From assembly GCF_030272615.1 (NCBI RefSeq), contig NC_081405.1, positions 22,422,047-22,486,046 on the forward strand: 64,000 bases of DNA. The letters are read 5' to 3'. The notes beneath the pieces are model-generated. The model was not told the origin of the DNA. It did no database searches and saw only the letters and a list, made by a program, of their open reading frames with translations. Of this stretch, positions 20,156 through 32,054 are shown piece after piece. The position numbers and the translations under genes were made by a program. The first letter of the stretch is position 1; each line of letters starts with the position of its first letter. Source of the stretch: Cryptomeria japonica. Its lineage: Eukaryota > Streptophyta > Pinopsida > Cupressales > Cupressaceae.

Positions 20156-21065
20156 AAATAGTCCCTTGGTCGATTGGGGGACCACCGTCGGTGGGAGATT
20201 ATTTGGCCGAACTAGGTCCAACCAAAATAGATTAGTTCAACTGAACCTAGTTTGGTCGAACAAATCTACGTGTCAAGTGATTTGGTAGCCAAATCACCAT
20301 TTCCTCTACATTTCCAAAATTTTCCAGTTATGTTGTATTTTTCTTCAGGCATGATATTTTTTTACAAAAATTGAAAAATACCCTTTTGCAGAGCTTGAAG
20401 TCGGGAATTTGGACATATAATTTTTTTCTGTTTCGATTAATTTTAATATATTTTATTTTTTAAACATTTCAAGTAGGTTTTTAAAGTTCAAGAAGAGGCT
20501 GATTTGAAATTAAAAAAATATTAAATGATATTAAATTTATTTATAAAATATATTTTTCACTAGATGAGAGAATTTTCACCAAAAGGGTATAATTTATTTT
20601 TTAATAATGATAAATTTAATAGACAAAAGGTGACATCGAATGAAAACTACCAAATTCAGCTATGTTGGACAAAAAAATTATTGCAAGAAAAATATACATC
20701 ATTTAAAAAAAAATTAGCACTACATATGTGTCATCTATTTGGAAAATTCAAATCAGGAAAAAATAATTTTTTTTTCATTTTTTCTATGATGCCGACTAGA
20801 ACCCCTAATTTTTAGCATTTTGCAGCAAAAAAAAAATTTGTCTTTGAATATATTAAAAAAATATCAATTTAAAAAAAAAAAAAAAAAAACACATAAATTT
20901 CATTAATATATCTACATTTCATCAATTTACAACATTTTGAAATTCAACTTAGAAATATCACTTTTATGTGGTCGAAGTTAAATAGTTTTGGTTGTGTTAG
21001 CCACTTCCTTTATAAAATTGTGACATAGGTTTGTGCTTTTACCTAGATTCTATGCTTGTGGTGGG
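20156..21065. other. AT-rich spacer between two elements
   Basis: No gene seen. It continues the pre-insertion flank left of 3874. The last five bases (21061-21065, GTGGG) are the probable left target duplication of the next element. Confidence 0.5.
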
Positions 21066-22226
21066 TGTTAGGCCCAATATGGAAAGCTAATGTACTGAGA
21101 GGGGAGGGGTGAATCAGTACTCCAAAACTTTTCTTGAATAATAACTTTACTGTTATGCATAAACAGAATAGTGCAGTAACATAAAATAAAGTTAAAACAA
21201 ATAGATAACAGTCATACATGATTCACTCCATAACACATATATTTTGGTTACACAGAAACTCTTGGTTAGAGAGAAAAACTGTGGTGGGGATGGCACCCAC
21301 AACTTCACTACTGCAATAATAAAGAATGCTCGGTTAGAGCTACATTTAGCTATTTCTGATAGCTTACCCTGTTAGGAGTAACAAGATCTGTTAGATCTAC
21401 CTTGCTAAAGGATTTTACAACATTTATTCTGAATGCTGCACCTGGTTAGAGGCTTTACAATTTATAGACTTGGTTAGAGTCTTTTACCCTGTTAAAGGTT
21501 TCTCTTTCAACTTCACAATATTACAATAAAATTATTACAAATATCTGCAACTTTACATCTAAAATGTTATAGCAGATTCTATGTGCTCAGAATAGATTAC
21601 CTTGCTTATAGCATACCTCGGTAACCCATATAGTAACTTGGTAAACCCTTTTGTTTACTCTGTTCTTCGACTGTTCTCTAAAAACCTTCTCGGTGACCTC
21701 TGTGTCTCTGTAACAGTCTTCCTTCATTCATACATGCACACACCTTTAACTCTTAACTCATGCTGTATAAATAGATCTCTTAAAATGGTGATCCAATTCA
21801 TTGCTTCGATCTTACAAACAAGATTCCTCAAATGAATAACTAAACAAAATATTTCATTGGTTAGATTGTCCTTGTAATCATACACAATCTTCTGGTGCAA
21901 TTTCCAATGTAATAACGGTTAGATGTGCCTCGATCTTGTAACATGTTTTCATATGCATGTCCAGGTTCAATGTATCTGGTAACACGTTTCACTTGATGAA
22001 TATCAACTCGGTGTGTCATCTTTACTGCTCGGTAGTCTCAAAAAGATACTCGGTAGACAACTCGATGTATACTGCGTTCTATGACTGCTTTCCTCTATAA
22101 CCGACTAGACTGTGCATACCGACTTCTCTATGTGTATTGACTGCATGATTCGATAGTGCTAACTGACTAGAATATATAGTATGACTTTGAATGTAAAAAC
22201 TAATGGCAATTTGATAAGTAGTAACA
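21066..22226 (-). repeat. 3' LTR of the pol-less copia-type element
   Basis: 1,161 bp with ends TGTTAC... and ...CCTAACA on the - strand. It pairs with 27902-29062. It contains the GTACTGA/TCAGTAC hairpin at 21092-21120. Confidence 0.93.
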
Positions 22227-22238
22227 ATCTCCCCTTTT
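22227..22238 (-). other. Polypurine tract of the pol-less element
   Basis: On the - strand AAAAGGGGAGAT ends at the first base of the 3' LTR. Confidence 0.75.
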
Positions 22239-22573
22239 GACATTAGTTGAGATGTTTGACAAAAACTACTTTCAAAGTCATAACAAAAATCTCTATACTT
22301 TGCAAAATGACTATACTTGACAATATATACAATAGTCAATGAAATAGTATATTTAGATATACTCCCCTTATCATTATACTGTACATAACTCTAATTTTGC
22401 ATGCTCGGTTCTGTGCTTGTTTACTGTCCTTGGATATTCTACATACTCTGCTCAGTATACTCCCCTGTATACAATACTCAAAATTGTATTATCAAAACTA
22501 TATCACTCCCTAAATATAATATATTACTCCCCTTATGTAGTATTACTCTGCTTTTTTGACAAACATAAAAAAC

Positions 22574-25500
22574 TTAATTTCCATCCGGAGGCAGTAACTG
22601 ATCAAAAATAGATTTATACTTGTTTCGGGCGTCAGTGAGTGCGACTGAGAGTGCATCCTTTACACTTTCCATTAAAGAATTTTGTGCTTGAATATCAGCC
22701 AATAGTGATATTAAGCCATCAAGAGTGCTTCCCTCTTGTGTAGTAGATAGGCATGTAGCTCTATTAATCTATTCCTGAATTGATGAGAGATGAGGAAGGA
22801 ATAATGTCTGGAGGGTCATTATATCCATCCTAATCTTATGTTCTTCATTTCTGAGTTCTAACTATTGAGCCATGAGCTGTTGAAGCTTGGTATAAAAATT
22901 CTAAATAGAATTGGGCTCTATGGTCAACTTATTTGAGAGATCGGTGATCTCTTTCTTAATTGTATCAATTTTATTCTTGATATCTTTAATGAATATGGAA
23001 AATGTAAAAAGTTTATAAAATAAATAAAGAATATGCGTGAGTTGAGGGGACAACTCAGCAATGAATTTGACAAGCTTTACTTTTCCAATAGCTAGAGCTT
23101 TTTGTACCTCTTCTATCATTTTTGCAGTAAGCTCTTTATCTTTTAGCTTGCTCAAGTACTCAGATGCATCAACTCCTGATGTTTCTATTTGGTTGAGGAG
23201 TTCATGCAATTGAATGTGGATGGCTGCATCGGTTGACATTGTTGCTAAAGGTAGCATATCTGTTAGTAGTGTCTTTACCTTCTGAAGTACTTTATTCTTC
23301 TTTTGAATGGCCATCTGTTTTTCCTATTCAGCCTTTGCTTTGCATAGTTCACCAAAATCAATAAGTGTTTGCCCCTTTAATTTTGAGATATCCACATTGG
23401 GCAACACTATCGGTTTAATCAAATCAACTTTAAAACTATGCTTTTTCACCTTCTTCTCTTTACCTTTGGTTGGTTGGACCAAGACAATAGCTTGTGAGGC
23501 TTGCTGACCCTCAGTAGGTTGCTCGGTAGATGCAACACTTTGGTCTTTTCCTATAGCCGTTGTGGTGTCCTTGGGTGTCTCGGTACTAGGGGTCTCAGTT
23601 GCAACATTGTCAGTGCTTGACAGTGCTTGAGAGGTCTTTTCTTGAGTTGTACCTGTTGTTGCTTTAGACTTGTGACCTTCGGTGCCTTGTGCTATATCCT
23701 TAGGTGCTTTGGTAGAGATAGGTGGCTTGACCGATGGATAAGGCTGAACTTGTTCTAAGACAGATTCACTAGATACAAGTTTTGCATAGGTAGTGCCTTC
23801 TATCATTTCTTGCTTTGGTGCTTCTGCATCCATGACATCTTCATCAATTTGAATAGTGTCAGCCGGGTCTTGCTTGGTAGTGTCAGGACCGTGCTCGGTG
23901 ACATCAACAATTTCAACTTGAGATTGTTCACCGACATCCTTTATTTTGAAGATTTCCTGTCATTTTTCTTTTGTCTCATTTTCTACATCGATATATAGCC
24001 CATTCATCAATTTTAAGGCTCTTTGTTTGACAAGAAATTTAGAATTGTAGGTTGTCAAATGTTCTTTAATTTCTGCTACAGACATATCAAGAAATAGATG
24101 GACTAGACTTCTTTCTCTGATTTGTTTCTCTAAGTCCATTGCATATTTCCACCTATTATCAATATGTAAGTACAGTTCACTCAGAAGTGACTTTACTAGT
24201 TCTAATGGAGCTAGCCAAAACATTAGAAGTGTACAAATGACAACTTCTTCAATTTGTCGCTTCTCATCATTATTTCTAGTCTCATACTTGACATATCTAA
24301 ATCCACCAAATCCACCATATTCTTTAAGATTGGCACAAAAGTTTTCAACACTATGAATATTTACCTTTTTGCTCTTTACAATTTGGAATTTGTTGGCATC
24401 TTTTGATTCTGTATCACTAGACTCTTTTGCCAAAATGAGTCTCTGAGTAGACTTCTTGTAGGTCTTGTTTACCTTGGGAACAACAACACTCTTTTTTTTC
24501 TTACTCGGTGATGCAACTAATGCTCTTGTATTAGGTCTCTTTGTTGGAGGTGGTGTCGGTAGGGCTTTTGAAGTGTCCATTCTCTTCCTTTTCAATACTT
24601 TACCCTTAGGTAGTTCAGTGCTCAATGTTATTGCTACCTCTTGAGCTTCTGATTCCTCTTCGGTAATGGCAAGAGTGCCTTTGACAGGTGCAGAGGAAGA
24701 GTCTTCTCCAAATTTATTAGATAGTGTCTTAATCATCTTTGTAGCCTTTCTTGTAGCTTTAGGTACTACAATGCTCATTTTCACCTTTTCCTTAACTTCT
24801 TCATAAGTCCCATATCTCAGTTTGGTAGCATGCCTTGGTAATGAGAGATATACATCAATTTGTTGTTGTGTGATATCATAGTCAATCTCGTAACCCATTG
24901 GTGGAAAAGATTGAGTCCTTGGTTCTATAGCATTCACATGACAGTAATCGATGTCTACTTCAAAGCATATATCATCCTTATATTTCTCTACCAACTGTGG
25001 TGGAATCCTATACCTGTTGTGCATCTTTTCTTGAAATTTGTTGAAGTAGTCATCCATGATATCATTGAAATTATCTCCCAATCTCTTGATAAAGTCATTA
25101 ATTTGATGGGTGATTGGTTGGTGTAGCTCCCAAACTACTTTACCAACTGATGGAAAGAATTTCTCAAAGTAGAAAAACATGCATATAAGAAGTGAACCAA
25201 ACTTCAGTGTATTTGCCAAGTTGTTCTTCTTCGGCTTCCTTATTTTGTTCAGGTTCTCAAACAAGTTTTTCAATAATACTTCACATAAATCAACTTTCAT
25301 ACCATTTTTCACTATTTTATAGGCTAAGTCAACTGCTGCACAGGGTACACTATTTTCCCTTGCTGATTGGAAAAAGCAGTAACCAATTACTCTAATTGCA
25401 AACTTAAGTTCTGCATCAGTGACATTGTTCAGTTTCAGTCCTTGGTAATTAGATTCTACTCCAGTTAGACTGATTAACTCCTTCTGTGATATCATCTTCT

Positions 25501-25939
25501 ATGCTCGTGCATGATCATAGATAGGATATCCAGTGATCACATGAATTATTTCCTTAGTGATTTTGAATGGTTACTCCTCTAGCCACATAAAATCATCATG
25601 AACTATGCTTAAAACAAACTTAACCCACTGGGGTTTGAACACACGGGGATAGGCTAGGGCTTCAGTTAATCCCTTGATTTTGATATGCTCGTACTTGCTA
25701 TCCATTTTGCCATCGGTACATAGCTCATCATATGTGTCACTAATCTCAACATGACCAAGTTCTTCAACACAACACTTGGTGAAGAATCTAACATCTTCGA
25801 CTAACAAGACTTGATCCGGGATGAGTGAAAAGGCAGTTTTGTCATCCGGTTCGGCAACAACTTTAGGAGTCAAAGTGTATTTCAGAGATGGCTTCACTAC
25901 ATTCTTGACAACTACAGGATCTTGGATCTTGGGTGCCAT
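22574..25939 (-). pseudogene. ORF2 of the pol-less element: about 1,121 codons, unknown function, seven stops
   Basis: Five ORF pieces fall in one reading frame from the ATG at 25939 (MAPKIQDPV) to TAA at 22574. In-frame stops lie at 25571 (TAA), 25498 (TAG), 23960 (TGA), 23324, 22901, 22862 and 22769 (all TAG; lower coordinates given). Content in order: about 370 residues of globular-looking sequence; a run of Lys-rich, Pro-rich segments (TPPPTKRPNTR, then SPSKKKKS) suggesting nuclear targeting; a second globular block (ENFCANLKEYGGFGGFRYVK); an acidic Thr/Gln-rich linker; and C-terminal helices with coiled-coil character. I do not recognise a domain and no catalytic motif is evident. ORFs of this kind between gag and the 3' LTR occur in some large non-autonomous plant elements. 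An unbroken ancestral frame of this length argues for past selection. Confidence 0.75.
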
Positions 25940-26486
25940 TTGTAAATTTCAAATAAAAGTTAGCAAATTATCCTTAGGGTTTGACGGTTTACAAATGGCA
26001 GACGTTTCACACTCAGTAGATAATAGCAATTTGACAAGATCGGAAAACTAGCTTAACAGTGTGATGAGATTTGATGTAAATACCTTGGATTCGCTTGAAT
26101 GAGGTTTGATCGCCTTGATTCGCTCTACTCTGCTCTTTTGAAAACTTGGTGAATGAAAATGACCATGAAAATACCTTTAAGTACACAAAATACCTTATCG
26201 GGCTCCGTGCAAGTTAGGCCAAAACATTAAATGCACTCGGTTCACCTTTAACCGATTTACTCCTTTTTTATTTTAACCAAGTAACCAAATTTTCTTCATT
26301 TACCGACTTGACAGGATTCCTATATTCACCGACTTAACAGGTTTCCTGTAAAGTACTTTTGATAGAATTTCAAACTTACTAATGCATCTTAACTATGCAG
26401 ATTTTGGATTAAGTACATAATAGAATAGGAACTGTTATGTTTTTTTTAAACCTTTAGAGAATGCAGTCCCTTCATACCTTTTCTAA

Positions 26487-27839
26487 TTAATTTGGAATAG
26501 GTGCACCTAACTCGGTAGGTAAGGTGCTTTCTTCATCTGACATGATTTCCTTCTTTTTCCAAATCATCTTAAATTTTTCTTTTATCTCTTCAGTGTCTCC
26601 TCTAGGTTGATCTCTGCAATCTCTAGCTAAGTGTCCAACTTTGTGACAATGAAAACATGGCATACCAGGATTTCTCCATGATCTTCGGTTGTTCATTCCA
26701 AACCTTATAAAACAGTTGACAGTTATATGTCCATATCTTCCACAACATTCGCACCATATCCTTGTATTGTAATCCCATGGTACTACTGCATATTGTTGGT
26801 AAGGATCTGTGTGAGTTCGGTAACCTCTAGTGTTTGCTCGGTGTGCAGACCACATGTAGCTCTTTTGCTTAAGCCAGCACTTCTTGGTACTATGTCCATA
26901 TCTATTGTAGTTTTTACAAAACCCTTTGAATTTTGCCTTCTGATAGTTGTTAACAGACTTTGTCCTACATTGATTAGATGTATGACCATATTTATTGCAA
27001 TTGTAACAATAATCATTGGACTTAGTGATATTCGGTTGCTTAACTTTTCTGATTTGGCATATGTTGGCAGTATGACCTTGATTTCCACAGTAGTAGCAAA
27101 TAGGCTTCTTTCTTTTGATGTTATTCATGTTTCCATCTTGCTTTGATGATTCTCCTCTCTCGGTAGTATGAATTCCTTTCTCGGTAGAGTCTTTTCCTTT
27201 ATAACTGAGTCTTGCATCTTTGTTGGGTCTTCTTGTATTCAGTTGCTCATCCAACATCTTTGATGCTTCATAACTCTTCTTCAATGTTTCTTTGGATTTC
27301 TTCTCTATTTCAAGTTCATTGATCAATCTTGATACTTCAAGTCTCAATGCTTGATTTTCATCATTCTTCAGAATTGCTTCATGATGTGCATAACCTAGTT
27401 GATCTGTCATATTTTGTTGAATCCCAGTTAACCTTATGATTTCATCATTCTTATCAGATACTAAGACTTCAAGTTGTTGTTTCTCTCTTTGTAGATCTCT
27501 TGCTTTATCCTCTGTTGTCCTCAATGCATCTAGATTTTTAGTCATCTGTGTACTGAAATGCTCATGTTCTCTTTTCATTTCTTTTAGTTGGTCAGCCAAT
27601 GCTTTGTTCTTTTCTTTCAATACTCCAATCATTTCTTCAGTTTCTTCAGATATACTATTCTCAGATGATGTCTCAATTTGTTCCACTAACTCTTGAGAAT
27701 CCTGCAAGTCATCAGATAATCTTCTTCTTACTTTCAGAGATTTTTGCATTTTCCTTTGCATGTCTGCAATCACTTGATTTGCATGATCCATCTCTTCTTG
27801 CAAATATACAATCCTCTGAGATTGTTTATAGCCTTCCAT
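26487..27839 (-). CDS. Gag-like protein with coiled coil and five CCHC zinc knuckles
   Basis: The ATG at 27839 (MEGYKQSQRIVYLQ) is the first after the primer-binding site; the open frame before it only reads LTR sequence. 450 codons. Residues about 10-215 are a long coiled coil of Glu/Lys/Leu heptads. A basic linker is followed by five knuckles: CYYCGNQGHTANIC, CYNCNKYGHTSNQC, CKNYNRYGHSTKKC (second Cys changed to Tyr), CECCGRYGHITVNC and CFHCHKVGHLARDC. CCHC knuckles bind element RNA during packaging (established). The usual copia capsid domain is not evident, so this may be a nucleocapsid-type or accessory RNA-binding protein. The frame is intact, unlike ORF2. The 550 bases after it (25940-26486) hold no gene. 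Confidence 0.85.
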   Translation of the reverse strand: MEGYKQSQRIVYLQEEMDHANQVIADMQRKMQKSLKVRRRLSDDLQDSQELVEQIETSSENSISEETEEMIGVLKEKNKALADQLKEMKREHEHFSTQMTKNLDALRTTEDKARDLQREKQQLEVLVSDKNDEIIRLTGIQQNMTDQLGYAHHEAILKNDENQALRLEVSRLINELEIEKKSKETLKKSYEASKMLDEQLNTRRPNKDARLSYKGKDSTEKGIHTTERGESSKQDGNMNNIKRKKPICYYCGNQGHTANICQIRKVKQPNITKSNDYCYNCNKYGHTSNQCRTKSVNNYQKAKFKGFCKNYNRYGHSTKKCWLKQKSYMWSAHRANTRGYRTHTDPYQQYAVVPWDYNTRIWCECCGRYGHITVNCFIRFGMNNRRSWRNPGMPCFHCHKVGHLARDCRDQPRGDTEEIKEKFKMIWKKKEIMSDEESTLPTELGAPIPN

Positions 27840-27887
27840 TGATAAGATCTTTCTCTTTAGGTAGTTAAACCCTTTTCCAAGACAGAA

Positions 27888-27899
27888 GCTCTGATACCA
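27888..27899 (-). other. Primer-binding site (initiator tRNA-Met)
   Basis: On the - strand TGGTATCAGAGC lies two bases after the 5' LTR. This is the canonical copia primer site, complementary to the 3' end of initiator tRNA-Met. Confidence 0.88.
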
Positions 27900-27901
27900 A
27901 T

Positions 27902-29062
27902 TGTTAGGCCCAATATGGAAAGCTAATGTACTGAGAGGGGAGGGGTGAATCAGTACTCCAAAACTTTTCTTGAATAATAACTTTACTGTTATGCATAAAT
28001 AGAATAGTGCAGTAACATAAAATAAAGTTAAAACAAATAGATAACAGTCATACATGATTCACTCCATAACACATATATTTTGGTTATGCAGAAACTCTTG
28101 GTTAGAGAGAAAAACTATGGTGGGGATGGCACCCACAACTTCACTACTACAATAATAAAGAATGCTCGATTAGAGCTACATTTATCTATTTCTGATAGCT
28201 TACCCTATTAGGAGTAACAAGATCTATTAGATCTACCTTGCTAAAGGATTTTACAACATTTATTCTGAATGTTGCACCTAGTTAGAGGCTTTACAATTTA
28301 TAGACTTGGTTAGAGTCTCTTACCCTATTAAAGGTTTCTCTTTCAACTTCACAATATTACAATAAAATTATTACAAATATCTGCAACTTTACATCTGAAA
28401 TGTTATAGCAGATTCTATGTGCTCAAAATAGATTACCTTACTTATAGCATACCTCTGTAACCTATATAGTAACTTGGTAAACCCTTATGTTTACTTTGTT
28501 CTTTGACTGTTCTCTAAAAACCTTCTTGGTGACCTCTGTGTCTCTGTAACAGTCTTCCTTCATTCATACATGCACACACCTTTAACTCTTAACTCATGTT
28601 GTATAAATAGATCTCTTAAAACAGTGATCCAATTCATTGCTTCGATCTTACTAACAAGATTCCTTGAATGAATAACTAAACAAAATATTTCATTGGTTAG
28701 ATTGTCCTTGTAATCATACACAATCTTCTGCTGCAATTTCTAATGTAATAACGGTTAGATGTGCCTCGATCTTGTAACACATTTTCATATGCATGTCCAG
28801 GTTCAATGTATCTGGTAACACGTTTCACTCGATGAATATCAACTCGGTGTGTCATCTTTACTGCTCGGTAGTCTCAAAAAGATACTTGGTAGACAGCTCG
28901 GTGTATACTACGTTTTGTGACTGCTTTCTTCTGTAACCGACTAGACTGTGCATACCGACTTCTCTATGTGTACTGACTACATGATTCGGTAGTGCTAACC
29001 GACTAGAATATATAGTATGACTTTGAATATAAAAACTAATGGCAATTTGATAAGTAGTAATA
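27902..29062 (-). repeat. 5' LTR of the pol-less copia-type element
   Basis: 1,161 bp. On the - strand it starts TATTAC (TG changed to TA relative to the 3' LTR) and ends CCTAACA. The hairpin GTACTGA/TCAGTAC is at 27928-27956. It carries more CTG-to-CTA changes than its partner. Confidence 0.92.
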
Positions 29063-29132
29063 GTGGAGACCACTATGCCAATAGTTGTATCCAATGATCA
29101 TCTGGGAGGAATGAGAAGAACCAAATAAATCG

Positions 29133-29706
29133 AGCTCAACATCACATTCATGCAATAGTTGGCAATAGGCAAGCATGCTTCCAAGCTTCACCAATCCGGT
29201 TGCATGGTAAGCTTTATGGTCAACAAGTTTCTATTTTAATTGATACAAGAGCTACTAAATGTTTCACTGATCCTATAGTAGTATCTAAGTTACCTATTAG
29301 AGCTGGCTATATGCCTGAATTATGGATCGTACAATAAGAAAATTGGATAGAGAGAAGGGCAGACTAGTCTCTAGTGTGTAGTGAGTTGGAACTTCTAAGT
29401 TTTCAAACTCTAGTCAATTTATATGTTGCCCTTCTAAGTTCATGTGATGTAATCCTAGTGATTAATTGGGTAACCGAACACAAGGCCATTGTCAATTGCC
29501 AAGACAAAATTGTGAGTTCCCTAGATGATTTGGGAAACCCTATACAGATACATGGGGTTCAAAGGCCAAGTGAGATTAGGCATATTTCAGCCATGCAAAT
29601 GAAAAAAGCACAGAGAAAAGGGTGCATGAATTATTCCATTCATGTTAGAGATATTGAGGGCACAAATTTGATAATTGATAATTATCCTATCCTCAAGGAG
29701 TTTTAG
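29133..29706 (+). pseudogene. Ty3/gypsy protease remnant
   Basis: The segment begins in a Gag-Pol linker (HIHAIVGNRQACFQA) and runs into an aspartic protease: SILIDTRATKCF stands where the family has D-S-G-A-T. It goes on to VILVINWVTEHKAIVNC, the second protease block. Stops and frame changes separate the blocks, and the S-G to T-R change removes the active-site loop. The gag part is absent: the sequence left of 29063 is another element. Confidence 0.75.
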
Positions 29707-31010
29707 GACATGTTTCTAGAAGAATTGCATGAATTGCAATCCAAAAGAGAGTTTTACTTCTCCATAGATTTTCTTCCTTGAACTAAGCCTCAGTCCAAGG
29801 ATCCATATAGAATGACAATAATATATTTGTATGAATTGAAGGTCCAGTGTGCCACCAATTGTGTCACTATGGGGAACTCTAGTGATTTTTATTAAGAATA
29901 AGGATGACACTTTATGTTTATGCATTGATTATAGAATGCTAAATAAGGAAACAATTAAATCCTCTTCCAAGGATAGATGAACTTTTTGATCAAATGAAAG
30001 AGGCTACCATATTTTCAAAGATTGATTTAAGATCTGGATATCATCAACTCATAATAAATGAGGAAGATGTTTCAAAGACTGCTTTAAAAACTCGGTATGG
30101 TCATTATGAGTTATGGTGCTAGCTTTTGGGTTAACCAATGCACCAACAACTTTTATGAATCTGATGAATAGTGTGTTTCTAGATTGCTTTGATGATTTTG
30201 TGTTAATATGTATTGATGATATCTTGATTTACTCCCATGTCTTTATAAGAGCACGAGAACCACTTAAGGATAATTTTACAACACATCATAGAGAACAAAT
30301 TATATGGTAAGATATCCAAGTGTACTTTCTACCAAAGGAAGGTACATTATTTAGGTCATATCATTTCAGCAGGAGTCACAGTTGACCCAGATAAGATTAA
30401 GGTGATTATAGAATGAACAACATCTCAAAATGTTATAGACATTCACAACTTCATGGGACTTATAGGCTATTATAGGAATTTTTTTTAGGGATTCTCTAAG
30501 ATTTCACCTCCAATCACCTCACTCCAGAGGAAGGGAAAGAAATTTGAATGGACAAAAAAAAGTGAACAAGCCTTCAAACACCTAAAAACAAAAACTAACA
30601 CTAGCTCCTATCTTAACTATACTTGATTCGAATGGGCCATTCACAGTAACAACATGTGCATCAGGAGAAGGAGTAGGGGGAGCATTTATGTAGAACCTAC
30701 AAGTGGTAGCCTATGAGTCTATGAAACTAAAGAAATATGAGCTCAATTATGCACCATATGATTTGGAGTTGGCTGCCATAGTTCAAGCTTTGCAAATGTG
30801 GAGGCATTACCTATTGGGGAAGCCTTTTGAATTGAAAACACATTATCTTGGACTTAAGTATATATTTACACAACCAAATCTTAATGCTCAACAAAGGAGA
30901 TGGCTTGAGTTCATTAGTCAGTATGATTTTGGGATTGAGTACATTAAGGGTAACAAAAATAGAGTAGTTGATGCCCTTAGTAGGAGAAGACATTTATCAA
31001 TTATAACCAC
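29707..31010 (+). pseudogene. Ty3/gypsy RT and RNase H remnant
   Basis: Blocks in at least three frames. RT start with SIDFLP*TKP at about 29760; [19 protein letters not shown] at about 30013-30080; [20 protein letters not shown] (30116-30175); and CIDDILIYSH, the YVDD-box equivalent, at about 30203. RNase H then runs from 30600, with KYELNYAPYDLELAAIVQAL, HYLLGKPF and the end FGIEYIKGNKNRVVDALSRR at about 30970. It is a non-functional relic of the DNA-synthesis enzyme of a chromovirus-type gypsy element. Confidence 0.85.
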
Positions 31011-32030
31011 AACAAGGACAAATTTGAGGCAACACGCATTACAAAATCTTCCAAAAGATGGCCATCATTCTTTTGTGAATACATCTCTAGAGGAGAACCT
31101 ATCTGACTACCATTTTGATGGATATACTTTTGAGTATGATGGGATCCTAAGATATCAAGGAGGGATGTATATTTCAAACCAAGGAGGGTTGAGGAAGTTT
31201 ATTTTGGAGGAGATGCATAGTGCACCATATTCAGGACACCCAAGCGTGAAAAAGATGGTAGCGGATAGAGACCATTATATTTTTGGCTAGAAATTAAGAA
31301 AGATGTGATAAGATTTTGTGGTTCAATATTTTGAATGCCAGTGACATAAGGTTGAGCATATACATTCTACAAAACTATTATATCTACATGGTATACCAAA
31401 TTACAAATGGCAAGTTATTAGTATGGATTTTATCTAGGGTTTGCCTATGTCTAAGAATTGACATGATGTTATCTTGGTAGTTGTGGATAAGATCACCAAG
31501 GTAGCACATTTTATCCTAGGAAATGTTAAGGATGGTTCATTAACCATAGCAAAAAAAATTGTCCAAGAGTTTTTCAGACTACAGGGAGTGCCTAAAACAA
31601 TCATCTTAGACCAAGACACATGAATGAAATCTAGGTTTTGGACCACATTGATGTTTATTTAAGAACAAAGATAAATTTTAGCACAACCTATCACCCATAG
31701 ATAGATGGACAAATAGAGTGGGTGAATCAATTAGTGGAGCACCTACTCAGGATGTATTGCATGGACTAACAATATAAGTGGGAGGATTACCTTCCCTTAG
31801 TGGAGTTTGCAAATAATCATTCCTTCCATGCATCCTTGGGAATGGTACCTTTTGAGGAACTTTATGGGAGGAAGTTCCATACACCTATCAGTTAGGATAG
31901 GATGGAAGAAAAAGTTGTTGTTGGACCTGATATGCTCAAAGAAATGGAAGAGCTTGAGTTGATTAAGGGGAGATTGAAGGAAGTTGTACATAGGAAAAAG
32001 AGATACATATACAAGAATAGGTCATTTAGA
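31011..32030 (+). pseudogene. Ty3/gypsy integrase remnant
   Basis: The HHCC-finger start (HSAPYSGHPSVKKMVADRDHY) is in frame with RNase H. The catalytic core then appears in pieces: WQVISMDFI, VILVVVDKITKVAHFI and GVPKTIILDQDT at about 31590-31620. Several stops and frameshifts follow before the C-terminal part. Confidence 0.75.
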
Positions 32031-32054
32031 TAGTTTTTAGTTGGAGATAAGGTA

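Larger units (their letters stand above)
21066..29062 (-). mobile_element. Complete copia-type element lacking pol (TR-GAG/LARD-like)
   Basis: 7,997 bp. The two LTRs are each exactly 1,161 bp (3' LTR 21066-22226, 5' LTR 27902-29062 on the - strand). A primer-binding site TGGTATCAGAGC matches the initiator-tRNA site used by copia elements, and a polypurine tract AAAAGGGGAGAT abuts the 3' LTR. Flanks are GTGGG and GTGGA (4 of 5 bases match). The 5.7-kb interior encodes a coiled-coil, zinc-knuckle gag-like protein and a long ORF of unknown function. No protease, RT, RNase H or integrase motif is seen, so it must have moved with enzymes from another element. LTRs differ by about 22 bases in the first 640, mostly C/T or G/A at CTG, CAG or CG sites. 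Confidence 0.9.

Noticed and set aside
23307-25395. + strand ORFs of 60-90 codons inside the pol-less element
   Set aside because: Opposite to the continuous - strand ORF2 frame.
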